This document shows positions 32,527 to 40,508 of a DNA stretch of 64,000 bases, piece after piece (within the stretch, counting starts at the first letter, position 1; every line of letters starts with the position of its first letter). Source of the DNA: a virus. The notes beneath the pieces were generated by a model, which was given only the letters and a program-made list of their open reading frames with translations, was not told the DNA's origin and did no database searches. A program made the position numbers and the translations under genes. The stretch spans positions 1 through 64,000 of IMG/VR virus record IMGVR_UViG_3300013132_000031; one strand, given 5' to 3'.

Positions 32527-32964
32527 TTATTGGCACCAGGACGTTTTGGCTTCGCCGTAGTATTCTCTGGCATAGCCATTGGCGATCAGCATCTGTCGCA
32601 GACTTTGGCCATTTAGAATGACATCTCCCAGTACACGACCACCGTACTTGTCCCAATCCATGAGAATGATCTGACGCTGGGTGGCCTGTGCAACAGCATT
32701 TTTAGTGAAAGCGGAGGCGGCTTGCCCTCGAGCGTTTTCACTTTCGCATTGAGCTCGATGTCCTTTTTCTGGAGTATCAACGCCAAACACTCGGATTGAG
32801 AGTTCAGGCTTGAGTGGGGCTGGTAGAAAGGGTGCGCGAAAGGCCACTGTGTCACCGTCTATGACTCTGGTGATTTCAGCGTCATAGGTCACACCAGGTC
32901 GTTGTTTGGGTTGTGCTAGAGCCAATGTAGGCACTATGAGTAACAGCAGGAGTAATTTTTTCAT
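32527..32964 (-). CDS. Secreted-type thermonuclease (SNase family)
   Basis: 145 residues from ATG 32964, which gives a clean signal peptide (MKKLLLLLLIVPTLALAQ); the longer upstream frame lacks one. SNase motifs: VIDGDTVAF, SIRVFGVDTPEKG with catalytic Arg and Glu, and DKYGGRVLGDV with the second catalytic Arg. The family degrades DNA and RNA using calcium. A phage protein with a signal peptide would act in the periplasm or outside the cell, perhaps on host or extracellular DNA. The signal could be a type I or lipoprotein-less form, as no lipobox Cys is seen. Confidence 0.85.
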   Translation of the reverse strand: MKKLLLLLLIVPTLALAQPKQRPGVTYDAEITRVIDGDTVAFRAPFLPAPLKPELSIRVFGVDTPEKGHRAQCESENARGQAASAFTKNAVAQATQRQIILMDWDKYGGRVLGDVILNGQSLRQMLIANGYAREYYGEAKTSWCQ

Positions 32965-32968
32965 AATG

Positions 32969-33355
32969 TTATCGAGGATATCCTGCAAAGGCTTTGACAG
33001 GACTGGTGGTGGCCACAAAATCAGGCTCCTCACTGTCTGGAGTTGAGACCGGGCGTTTGCCGCCAGGAGTGTCGGTCATGGTCAAAGCAGCGTCAATGAT
33101 TTTTTCAATGCCCCCATTGAATCCGGCTACCACAGCATGCTCACCAAATGCAGTTTCTGCAGACCATTCGGGCATGTGTGGGTTTACCCCATCCTTGCGA
33201 TATTCACTTCTGGCACGAGCCATGGCCACGCCCATGCGATATGTACGATAAGGATCGCTAGAACCCAACCCTGGCAACGTGTAGGTCCAACGCATGGGCT
33301 CTCGGCTCTCATCTGGCAACTCACGTTGCTCTGTGATAAATTCTTGAGCTCTCAT
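32969..33355 (-). CDS. Small protein with capsid-targeting-like N-terminus
   Basis: 128 residues. It begins MRAQEFITEQ, resembling the T4 internal-protein capsid-targeting peptide (M-K-T-Y-Q-E-F-I-[AT]-E), which prohead protease cuts after Glu. The last 12 residues, TSPVKAFAGYPR, are identical to those of the neighbouring 33352-33723 protein, while the middles differ, with a GVAMARARSEYRKDG helix here. The two genes overlap by 4 bases. Probably a paralogous pair of capsid-internal proteins; function after DNA ejection is unknown. Confidence 0.65.
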   Translation of the reverse strand: MRAQEFITEQRELPDESREPMRWTYTLPGLGSSDPYRTYRMGVAMARARSEYRKDGVNPHMPEWSAETAFGEHAVVAGFNGGIEKIIDAALTMTDTPGGKRPVSTPDSEEPDFVATTSPVKAFAGYPR

Positions 33356-33393
33356 CTGGGATACCCTGCAAAGGCTTTGACAGGGCTGGTGGT
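32976..33393 (-). repeat. Pair of 35-base direct repeats encoding a shared C-terminal tail
   Basis: 32976-33010 and 33359-33393 share 33 of 35 bases (GGATAYCCTGCAAAGG and onward). Each is the 3' end of one of two adjacent small genes and includes their last 11-12 codons. Confidence 0.8.
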
Positions 33394-33723
33394 GTGCACC
33401 GCAGGATGTTCTTGACTGCGCAGGTCACCGTGATTGATATCAACATAAGTGCTGCCAATGGCTTTGTATGCCATGTTTAATTTTTGTTGATCTTGCTTTG
33501 TGTATGCTGCTGCAATATTGTGGCGTCCTGCCCATGACTCGCCATCCAGGTCAGGAACAAATGTGCCGTCAGTTGAGGCCGCTGCCATCATCACACGGTT
33601 GAGTTCGTACACACGGTCAGCAAACTTGTTGTCGCGAAACTTGTTCAAGCCCACCGTGGCCTGATTCTGACGCTTGCTCATTTTGCCCACCGTGTCTTCG
33701 GTCACAAACTCAGTTGCTCTCAT
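33352..33723 (-). CDS. Small protein with capsid-targeting-like N-terminus
   Basis: 123 residues. It begins MRATEFVTED, a second capsid-targeting-like peptide with a V-T-E site, and ends in the same TSPVKAFAGYPR tail as the downstream gene. The middle (QNQATVGLNKFRDNKFADRVYELNRVMMAAA) is helical and basic, as T4 internal proteins are. Translationally coupled to its paralog (4-base overlap). Likely a capsid-internal, ejected protein; inference from the leader peptide. Confidence 0.65.
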   Translation of the reverse strand: MRATEFVTEDTVGKMSKRQNQATVGLNKFRDNKFADRVYELNRVMMAAASTDGTFVPDLDGESWAGRHNIAAAYTKQDQQKLNMAYKAIGSTYVDINHGDLRSQEHPAVHTTSPVKAFAGYPR

Positions 33724-33724
33724 A

Positions 33725-34072
33725 TTATGTGGCTGGAGTTGCTATACCATTACTGGCTGCTGTGGCACTTGATGCAGTGCCCAAGGCAGTGGCAGTAAAG
33801 CCGCCTGCACCTGTGAGAATGTTTAGGTAGTTGCCTGTACCCACATAGTATTGTGTCACAGTATTACCTGGCACAGCAATGGCATTGGCATACAAGTTGC
33901 CCACTGGTGTGGTCATGGTGGCGTTGGCAGGTGTGCCATTGACCTGTTGGTACGTCAACTGCACAGCACTGACTTGGAATGTTACATTGCTCAAAGTGGT
34001 GGCAAACTCTACCCGGTCAGTGGTCCATGCCACATTGCTGACTGCGTTGACTACTTGTACTGTTGTGGCCAT
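33725..34072 (-). CDS. Small beta-rich structural-type protein
   Basis: 115 residues, Thr/Val/Ala/Asn-rich and poor in charged residues (MATTVQVVNAVSNVAWTTDR, LTYQQVNGTPANATMTTPVG), the composition of virion surface or fibre-tip proteins in this genome such as those at 56962 and 60560. No family recognised. Its start overlaps the preceding stop by one base. Virion component is an inference. Confidence 0.6.
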   Translation of the reverse strand: MATTVQVVNAVSNVAWTTDRVEFATTLSNVTFQVSAVQLTYQQVNGTPANATMTTPVGNLYANAIAVPGNTVTQYYVGTGNYLNILTGAGGFTATALGTASSATAASNGIATPAT

Positions 34073-34245
34073 TATTTGTCACCTTGAGGTTTGGACACAA
34101 CTGGTTGAAGCAGTTCTCGTGCTTGATACATCACACCTGGGATTTCCACAGGTGTTTGTTTTACTGCAGGGATTGAGGGTGGCACATAGTTGTTGGCTTT
34201 GCGTTGTGCAATTTCTGCGGCTACTTCACTGTAAGGTCTCATCAT
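34072..34245 (-). CDS. 57-residue protein of unknown function
   Basis: Starts at one of two tandem ATGs at 34245/34242 (MMRPYSEVAAEIAQRKANNY). An ATG at 34272 would overlap the end of the 800-residue gene and is less likely. A basic helix is followed by a Pro/Val-rich extended half (PPSIPAVKQTPVEIPGVMY), which could be a binding arm. Unknown function. Confidence 0.5.
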   Translation of the reverse strand: MMRPYSEVAAEIAQRKANNYVPPSIPAVKQTPVEIPGVMYQARELLQPVVSKPQGDK

Positions 34246-34250
34246 GATGG

Positions 34251-36653
34251 TTATCCCTTGTATGTTTTCCATTGGTTGGTGAGAGCAAAAATGCTTTCAC
34301 GAACTTTTTCCATGTCGCCGTCACCGTCTAAATCAGCTTGTTTTTTGCCGGCTGCTTTGGCTTTCAGTACATTGTGTGCAAACTTGTTGCCTTCTTCCAT
34401 GTCGGCTTCGTCAACTTCTTTTTTGGCTTCGCGGATGCCGGCCATTTCACGCATGCGCTGAATGCTTTCTTTCACGCTGTCTTCTTCGTTCATATCATCA
34501 GCAGCGTCTTTCATGCTTTCTTTTTTGTTGCCATCTTTGTCCATGTCCAAGAAGTCAGGCTTGGCTGCTTCTGCCAGTCCAGCCATTTCTATCATTCTAC
34601 GCAAGGCATCTTCGTCTTGTGTGTGAACTGCTGTGTTGGGAATGGTAGTTTGTCCATCACCAGCAACATCTGTCTTGGGCTTGTTAATGCCACCTGCGTA
34701 TTGCAGTGCATCACTGGAAGTTTGAGTGTTGGTAGGATAGTCTGGAGCATTTTCATCCACTGCTTCGGCCATGCCACTGTGCATGTCATGATCATGACCG
34801 CCCACACCAGCTGATTTCAGCATCATGGCCAATTTCAAGGCGTCTTCGTCTGTGGCTGTGACTGTGAGGCTTTTGCCGCCTTCGGTTGAGTTACTCATAT
34901 TGATGCTCATGCTTTCGGCAATCATGGTTTCCAATTCACGATTCATTGAGTCGTAAATGCCTTTGCCAAAACTCATGCCTCCAGATTTGGCTGGTTTGAC
35001 ATCTACTTTGCCTTTGTCTAATGTGGTACTGATTCTACCGGTGCTGGAACTGGTTGAAGTTTTTCCTGGTCCAGTTTGTGTAGTAGTCAATCTACCGTCT
35101 TTAGAGTTCTCATCAACTTCTTTCTTGTCGACCTTGTCTGGCAGGCCTTTGTGCTTGGTCTTGGCAAAGTCTTCAGTGTCTTTTGGCTTCATGGTCCGGG
35201 CAACTTTTTTCAGCTCTTTGCTGGCGCCTTTGATCTTTTCACCTTTTTGCATGGCATGTGCCATGCCCATGAACTTTTGTTGTTGCTTGCTGACAGCTTT
35301 TTCAGCAATGGGTTCTTGATCATTGCCTTGTGCTGCCATGTAATCACGTGCGGTGTCCAGGTAATCCATGGCCTTGTTGATCTTGCTCTGCACCCATTCT
35401 GGCAAGTTGTCGTCAGCGTCAATGATGCTTTGCAGTTCGTTGGCTGCTGATTCAATGGTGTCAATGTCATCAAGAGCCATGTCGCCTTCGCGATCGTATT
35501 CGCCTTTTTCTGCTGGATCGTCTTCACCTTCCCGGGTCATCAACTTGGATTTTCTCTGAAAAACTTTTGCCTTGCTGCTGACATTTTTGGAACCTTCAGG
35601 ACGACCAGCTTTGGTCTGCTTTTGTTTTTTGTTGCCTTCGTCATCGGTTTCAGGATCCACACTGAGACCTTGATCATCTGTACGACGTGTCACAACACGG
35701 CCTGTGGCTGTGTGTTTGATGTCATGCTTGTGACCACGTTCAACTGAACCAACCTTGGGTGCATCTTTTCTTGGTGACTTGTAGTCAAATGCGTTGTCTT
35801 CATCCATCTCAGCGTCACGACCTCGACCGCCACCCAGGGCACTGCGCATGGCTTCGGCAGCCACATCGCCTAGCATTTCGTCAACTTCTTTTTTGGCGCC
35901 GGCAATCTTGTCGGCAAAAGTGATTTTGTCGGCAGGTGGTGCCAGTTTGGCAAATGACTTTTGCTTGGCAGTCATCGGAGCACCGGCTTCAGGCAAGTTG
36001 GGTTCTGCATGGGTGCCACGTGCGGCTTTGATGCTGCCTTTGAGACTGGAGATTTGATCTCTTGATGGCATGCCTTTTCTTGGTCCACGATCTAATATGT
36101 TATTTTTTATTCCTGAGCGACCAATACCTTGTCCTCTTTTTAACGGGTCAGTACTGGGAAATTCGCCTCCACCTATTTTGCGTTTTCTACCAGCATAGTC
36201 ATCGGGTTTTGGATTATAGTAGGCATCATCCATATCAGGACCGTACGTGTAGTCTGGTGGTTCCTGGGTGTACAACTTGTCTTTGTACTTGGGGGCGCGG
36301 TACTTGGCTGCTTCTGTGGTTTTTTGTTCAGGTTTCTTGTCTGTTTCCTTGACGGGTCTGCCTTGCTCAGCAGCCTTGCGCTTATAGGCTGGAATGTTGA
36401 CGGGGTTAGTAGGGTCCAGATCCTTTAAACGATCTTCGATACCTTCATCGTACTTGTCGTATTTTTTTCTAATGGGATCAAGAGCTTTGCCTTCGCGACC
36501 AGCCTTGGCCAATGCTTCCATGCCTTGTTTGCCATACTTTTCATAGCCCTTGGCAGCACGACTCATGTCACGCTCATTTAGTTGTTGATGTGTGACTTCG
36601 GGTGTGGCACGAATGCTGTCTAGTTTTTTATTTAAATCGTAAAAGAAACTCAT
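34251..36653 (-). CDS. 800-residue charged, low-complexity protein (candidate head-core/internal protein)
   Basis: 800 residues, very rich in Lys, Asp, Glu and Ala, mostly disordered or helical, with Gly-rich and Thr/Ser-rich segments (TQTGPGKTSTSSSTGRIS). It contains several hydrophobic-Ala-Glu sites followed by small residues: IAE|S near MIAESMS, MAE|A in SGMAEAVDE, LAE|A in AGLAEAAKP, matching the prohead protease consensus. The C-terminus ends FALTNQWKTYKG. The composition recalls T4 prohead core proteins. No enzymatic motif. It lies between gp16-side genes and the capsid-targeted pair. Confidence 0.6.
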   Translation of the reverse strand: MSFFYDLNKKLDSIRATPEVTHQQLNERDMSRAAKGYEKYGKQGMEALAKAGREGKALDPIRKKYDKYDEGIEDRLKDLDPTNPVNIPAYKRKAAEQGRPVKETDKKPEQKTTEAAKYRAPKYKDKLYTQEPPDYTYGPDMDDAYYNPKPDDYAGRKRKIGGGEFPSTDPLKRGQGIGRSGIKNNILDRGPRKGMPSRDQISSLKGSIKAARGTHAEPNLPEAGAPMTAKQKSFAKLAPPADKITFADKIAGAKKEVDEMLGDVAAEAMRSALGGGRGRDAEMDEDNAFDYKSPRKDAPKVGSVERGHKHDIKHTATGRVVTRRTDDQGLSVDPETDDEGNKKQKQTKAGRPEGSKNVSSKAKVFQRKSKLMTREGEDDPAEKGEYDREGDMALDDIDTIESAANELQSIIDADDNLPEWVQSKINKAMDYLDTARDYMAAQGNDQEPIAEKAVSKQQQKFMGMAHAMQKGEKIKGASKELKKVARTMKPKDTEDFAKTKHKGLPDKVDKKEVDENSKDGRLTTTQTGPGKTSTSSSTGRISTTLDKGKVDVKPAKSGGMSFGKGIYDSMNRELETMIAESMSINMSNSTEGGKSLTVTATDEDALKLAMMLKSAGVGGHDHDMHSGMAEAVDENAPDYPTNTQTSSDALQYAGGINKPKTDVAGDGQTTIPNTAVHTQDEDALRRMIEMAGLAEAAKPDFLDMDKDGNKKESMKDAADDMNEEDSVKESIQRMREMAGIREAKKEVDEADMEEGNKFAHNVLKAKAAGKKQADLDGDGDMEKVRESIFALTNQWKTYKG

Positions 36654-36659
36654 TTTGTA

Positions 36660-37268
36660 TTATCCTCGGGGTTGTGCGCCAGTGCTTGGCTTGGGTGGAC
36701 GTTTGATATTGCTCATTGGACTCTTGTTGCCCGTTGGAATATCATTTGTGGTTCGGGCTGCAGGTGTTCGACCACCAGCCACTGTGAAATCTGTACGGTA
36801 TGCGTTTTTCAACACAGCATGATCGTATGGACCGGTAGCATAGTCTTTCTTCAGGGCTCGCTGTTCAGCATCGAGCGCAGGATAATCAGTGTCAGTCAAC
36901 AGGTCTTTGTTTTCTGCTTCAACCTTGTTGGCCTCGTCAACCAGGCCGTCAACATAATTTTGTGTTTGCATCACAATGTGATTGGGATCAAAGCCCAACA
37001 ATTGTGCCAGTTGTTTAATCTGTGGCTCAATGGCTGGATACTTGAAACTTACATCAAACATGGACACACTGTCATTGGGATTGTTGGGAAAGTCAGTCAG
37101 CACTTTTTGTATGGGTGTGGTTTTTACGTCGCCCATGCTCACTGGATCAAATTGATCCAGTTTTTGTTTGAGATCACGAATCAACTCCGCAGACGGTTTG
37201 CCCAGAAGTTTAATACGATAATCGTAAGTGCGCTCACTTTCGGCTAGGTATTGTGCAAATTTTTTCAT
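36660..37268 (-). CDS. Conserved phage protein with capsid-targeting-like leader
   Basis: 202 residues. MKKFAQYLAES at the N-terminus resembles the T4 capsid-targeting peptide with an L-A-E|S cut site. The first domain (TYDYRIKLLGKPSAELIRDLKQKL...) looks like a small alpha/beta fold; the last 60 residues are Pro/Gly/Lys-rich and disordered. An AATAAATA late-promoter-like box at 37285-37292 and an ACAGGAACC ribosome site precede ATG 37268. Probably a virion-internal protein. Confidence 0.6.
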   Translation of the reverse strand: MKKFAQYLAESERTYDYRIKLLGKPSAELIRDLKQKLDQFDPVSMGDVKTTPIQKVLTDFPNNPNDSVSMFDVSFKYPAIEPQIKQLAQLLGFDPNHIVMQTQNYVDGLVDEANKVEAENKDLLTDTDYPALDAEQRALKKDYATGPYDHAVLKNAYRTDFTVAGGRTPAARTTNDIPTGNKSPMSNIKRPPKPSTGAQPRG

Positions 37269-37288
37269 GTCAGGTTCCTGTAGGGTAT

Positions 37289-37810
37289 TTATTCTTTTTT
37301 GTCATTTTGATCTTTGCTGAGTCGCAATCGGTCCAAGAGATCATTACGACTCAGCACCATGCCCTGTGCTGTTTGCATGGCTTCGCCCGTGCCAGCATCT
37401 GCTGCTTTGGCGTCTATAACTTGTTGTTGCTGATCCAGGCGCATTTTTTTCATCTGCAGATCAATCATCTTGAGCTTTTTGTCTAGCTTGGCTGTTTTTG
37501 CTGTGATTGCATGCCCCAGCATGTTGCTGGCCACTGAGAATATTTCGCTGGCAAATCTTGAATCAACTTGCATGCCAAGGTCCATGAGATCTTTGTAGCT
37601 GTCTTTGGCCAGTTCAGCCAGGCCGTCCATTTCTTCATCACTGCTTTCAAGTCCGCGCACACCAGGTAAAGCAGTGTCTATTTTGTCTATGTTTTCGTCC
37701 AGGATTTGCAGTTGTGTGCGCAGGTCCGCCACAGGGGGGCTGCCAGCATCAGTTTCGGAGGAGTCCTCTGATGGGGGTAATTCAAACAGTTCTTCCAGTT
37801 TACGAGTCAT
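37289..37810 (-). CDS. 16: Terminase small subunit gp16
   Basis: 173 residues, matching T4 gp16 (164) in length and plan: an acidic Ser/Pro N-terminal segment, a central pair of long helices (SRFASEIFSVASNMLGHAITAKTAKLDKKLKMIDLQMKKMRLDQQ, about residues 83-128) that form the oligomeric coiled-coil ring, and a polar tail. It recognises DNA and stimulates gp17. A TAAATA box lies four bases before ATG 37810, suggesting late transcription with little or no leader. Confidence 0.75.
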   Translation of the reverse strand: MTRKLEELFELPPSEDSSETDAGSPPVADLRTQLQILDENIDKIDTALPGVRGLESSDEEMDGLAELAKDSYKDLMDLGMQVDSRFASEIFSVASNMLGHAITAKTAKLDKKLKMIDLQMKKMRLDQQQQVIDAKAADAGTGEAMQTAQGMVLSRNDLLDRLRLSKDQNDKKE

Positions 37811-37824
37811 GCCATATTTAGTGG

Positions 37825-38256
37825 CTATTTTTTTCCGTTATGAAACATTTGGTCTTCAGTGATCACTCTAAAAGTGATGCCATTTTTCTGAGCCCATTTG
37901 GTTGCAGCCGCCCATTTGGCATAGTTGATGGCCACAACAGCACGGTCTCGACTGCTCATTTTTGATTCAACCACACTTTGTTTTTTGGGTTTGATTTCAA
38001 TCAACTCTGCTCGCATGATGTTGTCACGTGTGCGATAAGTGATCAGAAAGTCTGGAATGTACTGTGTGCCTTTGCCAGTGAGTGGGTGCCGATAAGGTAT
38101 GGCAATGCTTTCACTGGCCCATTGCAAGATATGATCATTGGTGTCGCAGAATTTCATAAAACTGAATTCCCAACCAGATCTATAACGCGGCTTGCCTTTG
38201 CCCACGTATTTGTCTGCGTTCAGCACTTCATAATATCCCTGGGCCCAGTGACTCAT
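37825..38256 (-). CDS. 4: Head completion protein gp4-like (TnsA-type nuclease fold)
   Basis: 143 residues. YRSGWEFSFMKFCDTND (E in strand 1), YIPDFLITY (PD motif) and AELIEIKPKKQ (E-x-K) form the PD-(D/E)-x-K nuclease pattern of T4-like gp4 head completion proteins, which are related to TnsA N-terminal nucleases. gp4 is needed to finish filled heads before tail joining. It overlaps the upstream gene by 4 bases. Confidence 0.8.
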   Translation of the reverse strand: MSHWAQGYYEVLNADKYVGKGKPRYRSGWEFSFMKFCDTNDHILQWASESIAIPYRHPLTGKGTQYIPDFLITYRTRDNIMRAELIEIKPKKQSVVESKMSSRDRAVVAINYAKWAAATKWAQKNGITFRVITEDQMFHNGKK

Positions 38257-38612
38257 GGCAGTACATTTCTGGCTTGATAAAAGTTTGGCACCACTGCTGA
38301 CCCCACGCCCAGCAGTGTGGCTCGTGATCGTATGTTGTTGAGATAGTAGGCTAAACTGACATCAATTTTCAATCCTGTGTTGGACTGCATTTGTTGCAAC
38401 AATGTCAGTGCTGAGATTTGGGTTTGTTCAGCAACTCTAAACAAGCTCACAGTAAAATTTCCTGCGGCTTGTTTGGTTTTCATCACGCTTAAAAAATAGC
38501 TGTACACAATGTCATATTCAGCAGCAGGAATGTTGGCGTCATAGTCATAAAAACTGTCAAACACACGCACAGTTTGATCAATGTTGGTATTGGCATAATT
38601 TACTGTGGTCAT
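38253..38612 (-). CDS. Conserved T4-like structural/morphogenesis protein
   Basis: 119 residues. The pattern VRVFDSFYDYDANIPAAEYDIVYSYFLSVMK...NFTVSLFR-x-A...LAYYLNNIRSRATLLG...PNFYQARNVLP is the sort found next to gp4 and tail-tube genes in aquatic T4-like phages. Probably a small virion or assembly protein; no T4 counterpart is obvious. It overlaps gp4 by 4 bases. Confidence 0.65.
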   Translation of the reverse strand: MTTVNYANTNIDQTVRVFDSFYDYDANIPAAEYDIVYSYFLSVMKTKQAAGNFTVSLFRVAEQTQISALTLLQQMQSNTGLKIDVSLAYYLNNIRSRATLLGVGSAVVPNFYQARNVLP

Positions 38613-38615
38613 GAT

Positions 38616-39818
38616 TTAGATAGCCCCAGGGTTTTGTCTTCGAGCAGCGGCTTCGTTGGCTTGTTTGGTGGCTTGATCACGCTCAGCCTGTGCTCGAGGA
38701 AACAACCAACCATCAGCTTTGTTGGTCACTGCTTTTGTGGCGTCAGGAAGACCTTGAACCAAAACATTCTTGCCCAGGGCCTTGGCTTCACTGCGAGCAA
38801 TGGAGGAAATGTTTTTGTTCTTGTATGTTTGATTTAGTCTGGCACCTTTTTGCACAGCACCAATCAAGCCCAGCACTGAACCACTTTGCAGATCGCCAAT
38901 GATGCCAGCGCCAGTTTCCAACAGCCCGCCTTGTCCAAACACTGTGGTAGTGCTGCCTGGTCTAGCAATAGGACTGGTGGTTTTGTCATAGTGTGCAGGA
39001 TCAGCAAAACCTATCACATTGGCGTCGCCACCGTTGCGTGGATCTCCAACTGCACCAGAATAATATTTCACAGTTTCGTAAGCCACGGTCATTGAATTTT
39101 GCATGATGCCGCCACCTTCAGCATAGTTGTATTGGTCATGACTCCAGTTTGTAATCAAGGGATTGATCAAGATGTACTCAGCAAACTTGTGCTGATCCAT
39201 GCCGTAGATTCTGATGTCGCGGAAGAAAGGTGGCTTGCCTGAAGTCAATGTTGATGCGCCATCATTGTATGCTTCACCAATATAGCCCCAGTCGTTGACA
39301 TTGCCCAGACGTTGTTGACTGTAGAGGTCGCGACCAGTGTAGCCAAATCCGGCCACGCGACTGGCATCTTGCCCGTTGCTGCCGTTGTTGTTGTTGGGTT
39401 CTAAATATCTTTGAGCTGGATCTTTGTAGTAATAGCTCATGTAGTAGTACCAAAGTTTTCGTATAAGGTCGTTGCTGGTGTCATGAAACACCACACTCAC
39501 AGGTTCATAGTTTAACTTGGTCTGTACGATTCTTTTGCGATTGTATTGATTTAGTGTTTCTGTTTCAATGTTGTACTTGGGCAAGTCCACAGTTTTCACT
39601 GCTAGGCTTATGTTTTTGATGTCGTCTGGATCAGCAAAGGCGCCGCGCAAAAAAGGCACTTCGGCTGTGTTCAAAGTAAAACTCACATGGAAAAGAAACT
39701 TGAATCTGGGTTTGAGTTCGTAGGCGTTGGTGGTAAACGTTTTGCTTGCGTGAGTGTAATCACGCAAGCTGTTGTTGCCTACGAACCCTTTTAAGAAGTC
39801 CTGGCCAAATGACGGCAT
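38616..39818 (-). CDS. Tail-tube family protein, candidate baseplate tube initiator (gp54-like)
   Basis: 400 residues. Residues 30-140 (PRFKFLFHVSFTLN, LAVKTVDLPKYNIETETLNQYNRKRIVQTKLNYEPVSVVFHDTSNDLIRKLW) have the tube-fold pattern shared by gp19 and gp54, and 210-265 (DIRIYGMDQHKFAEYILINPLITNW...) is the second half. It is twice the length of gp19 and ends in a Gln/Ala/Arg-rich helical tail. T4 gp54 (320 residues) starts tube assembly on the baseplate, so that identity fits, but a second tube-like virion protein cannot be excluded. Confidence 0.6.
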   Translation of the reverse strand: MPSFGQDFLKGFVGNNSLRDYTHASKTFTTNAYELKPRFKFLFHVSFTLNTAEVPFLRGAFADPDDIKNISLAVKTVDLPKYNIETETLNQYNRKRIVQTKLNYEPVSVVFHDTSNDLIRKLWYYYMSYYYKDPAQRYLEPNNNNGSNGQDASRVAGFGYTGRDLYSQQRLGNVNDWGYIGEAYNDGASTLTSGKPPFFRDIRIYGMDQHKFAEYILINPLITNWSHDQYNYAEGGGIMQNSMTVAYETVKYYSGAVGDPRNGGDANVIGFADPAHYDKTTSPIARPGSTTTVFGQGGLLETGAGIIGDLQSGSVLGLIGAVQKGARLNQTYKNKNISSIARSEAKALGKNVLVQGLPDATKAVTNKADGWLFPRAQAERDQATKQANEAAARRQNPGAI

Positions 39819-39820
39819 GT

Positions 39821-40447
39821 TTAGACGCCTGAGCCAGTTACCACATCACCTAACGCACGCCCAATTTCAGTGCCAACGCCAGAGCCTTCAGGAGTCTGAT
39901 TGGCATTGTCGTAAGCAATGGTCATGGCAATGGTCACAGCTTCGTTGGTGCCATAATTGAGTTCACCGTAGTCAGCACCTTTGAGGTAGCAGCCATACAA
40001 TTCCCAGGTTTCAAGTATCACAGGTGCATTGGCACCGTTGCCACCATCCAACACTTCAATCTTGGTAAGGAATTTGTAGTCAATGCCAGCTGCGGCTGAA
40101 CTCATTTCCAAGAAGTCCATTTGTTTCTGGAACTGCTCGCCGATCAAACGGCTCACTGCGCCTGACGCATCATCTCGTATGGTACAAGCAATGTCTGTCC
40201 AGGTGTGTCGACCAGCCAGCTTCAATGTTGAGTTGTAGATGGGCAGTGCAATTTCTTCAAAGGTCAAGTTGGGTCGTGCCACGCTGAGCACTTGTTTGGT
40301 TAATTCAGTTCTTGGAGTGCTTACCCCAAAGTTTTCAAACATCACTCTAAAGCGATATCTAAGTTTGGGCATCAACAGGCCTTGAGTGGTAGAACTTTGA
40401 TCACTTGCCAAGGGTACTGTCATTCGCTGTAATGATGAAACGGCCAT
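39821..40447 (-). CDS. 19: Tail tube protein gp19
   Basis: 208 residues (T4 gp19 is 163). MLKPRYRFRV-type start (LMPKLRYRFRVMFENFG, about residues 26-42), SVARPNLTFEEIALPIYNSTLKLAGRHTWTDIACTIRDDA in the middle, and WELYGCYLKGADYGELNYGTNEAVTIAMTIAYDNANQ at the end are the tube-fold hallmarks. It polymerises into the inner tube inside the gp18 sheath. A TATAGGAGATAACAA ribosome site precedes ATG 40447, and a strong hairpin separates it from gp18. Confidence 0.9.
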   Translation of the reverse strand: MAVSSLQRMTVPLASDQSSTTQGLLMPKLRYRFRVMFENFGVSTPRTELTKQVLSVARPNLTFEEIALPIYNSTLKLAGRHTWTDIACTIRDDASGAVSRLIGEQFQKQMDFLEMSSAAAGIDYKFLTKIEVLDGGNGANAPVILETWELYGCYLKGADYGELNYGTNEAVTIAMTIAYDNANQTPEGSGVGTEIGRALGDVVTGSGV

Positions 40448-40479
40448 TTGTTATCTCCTATATGTTTATTTAGCTGAAT

Positions 40480-40505
40480 AGGTGACCGGAAAAATCCGGT
40501 CACCT
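40480..40505 (-). terminator. Strong RNA hairpin between gp18 and gp19
   Basis: Perfect 11-base stem AGGTGACCGGA/TCCGGTCACCT with a 4-base loop, right after the gp18 stop. No T-run follows leftward, so readthrough into gp19 is expected; partial termination, processing or 3' protection of the sheath mRNA is likely. Confidence 0.65.
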
Positions 40506-40508
40506 TTA

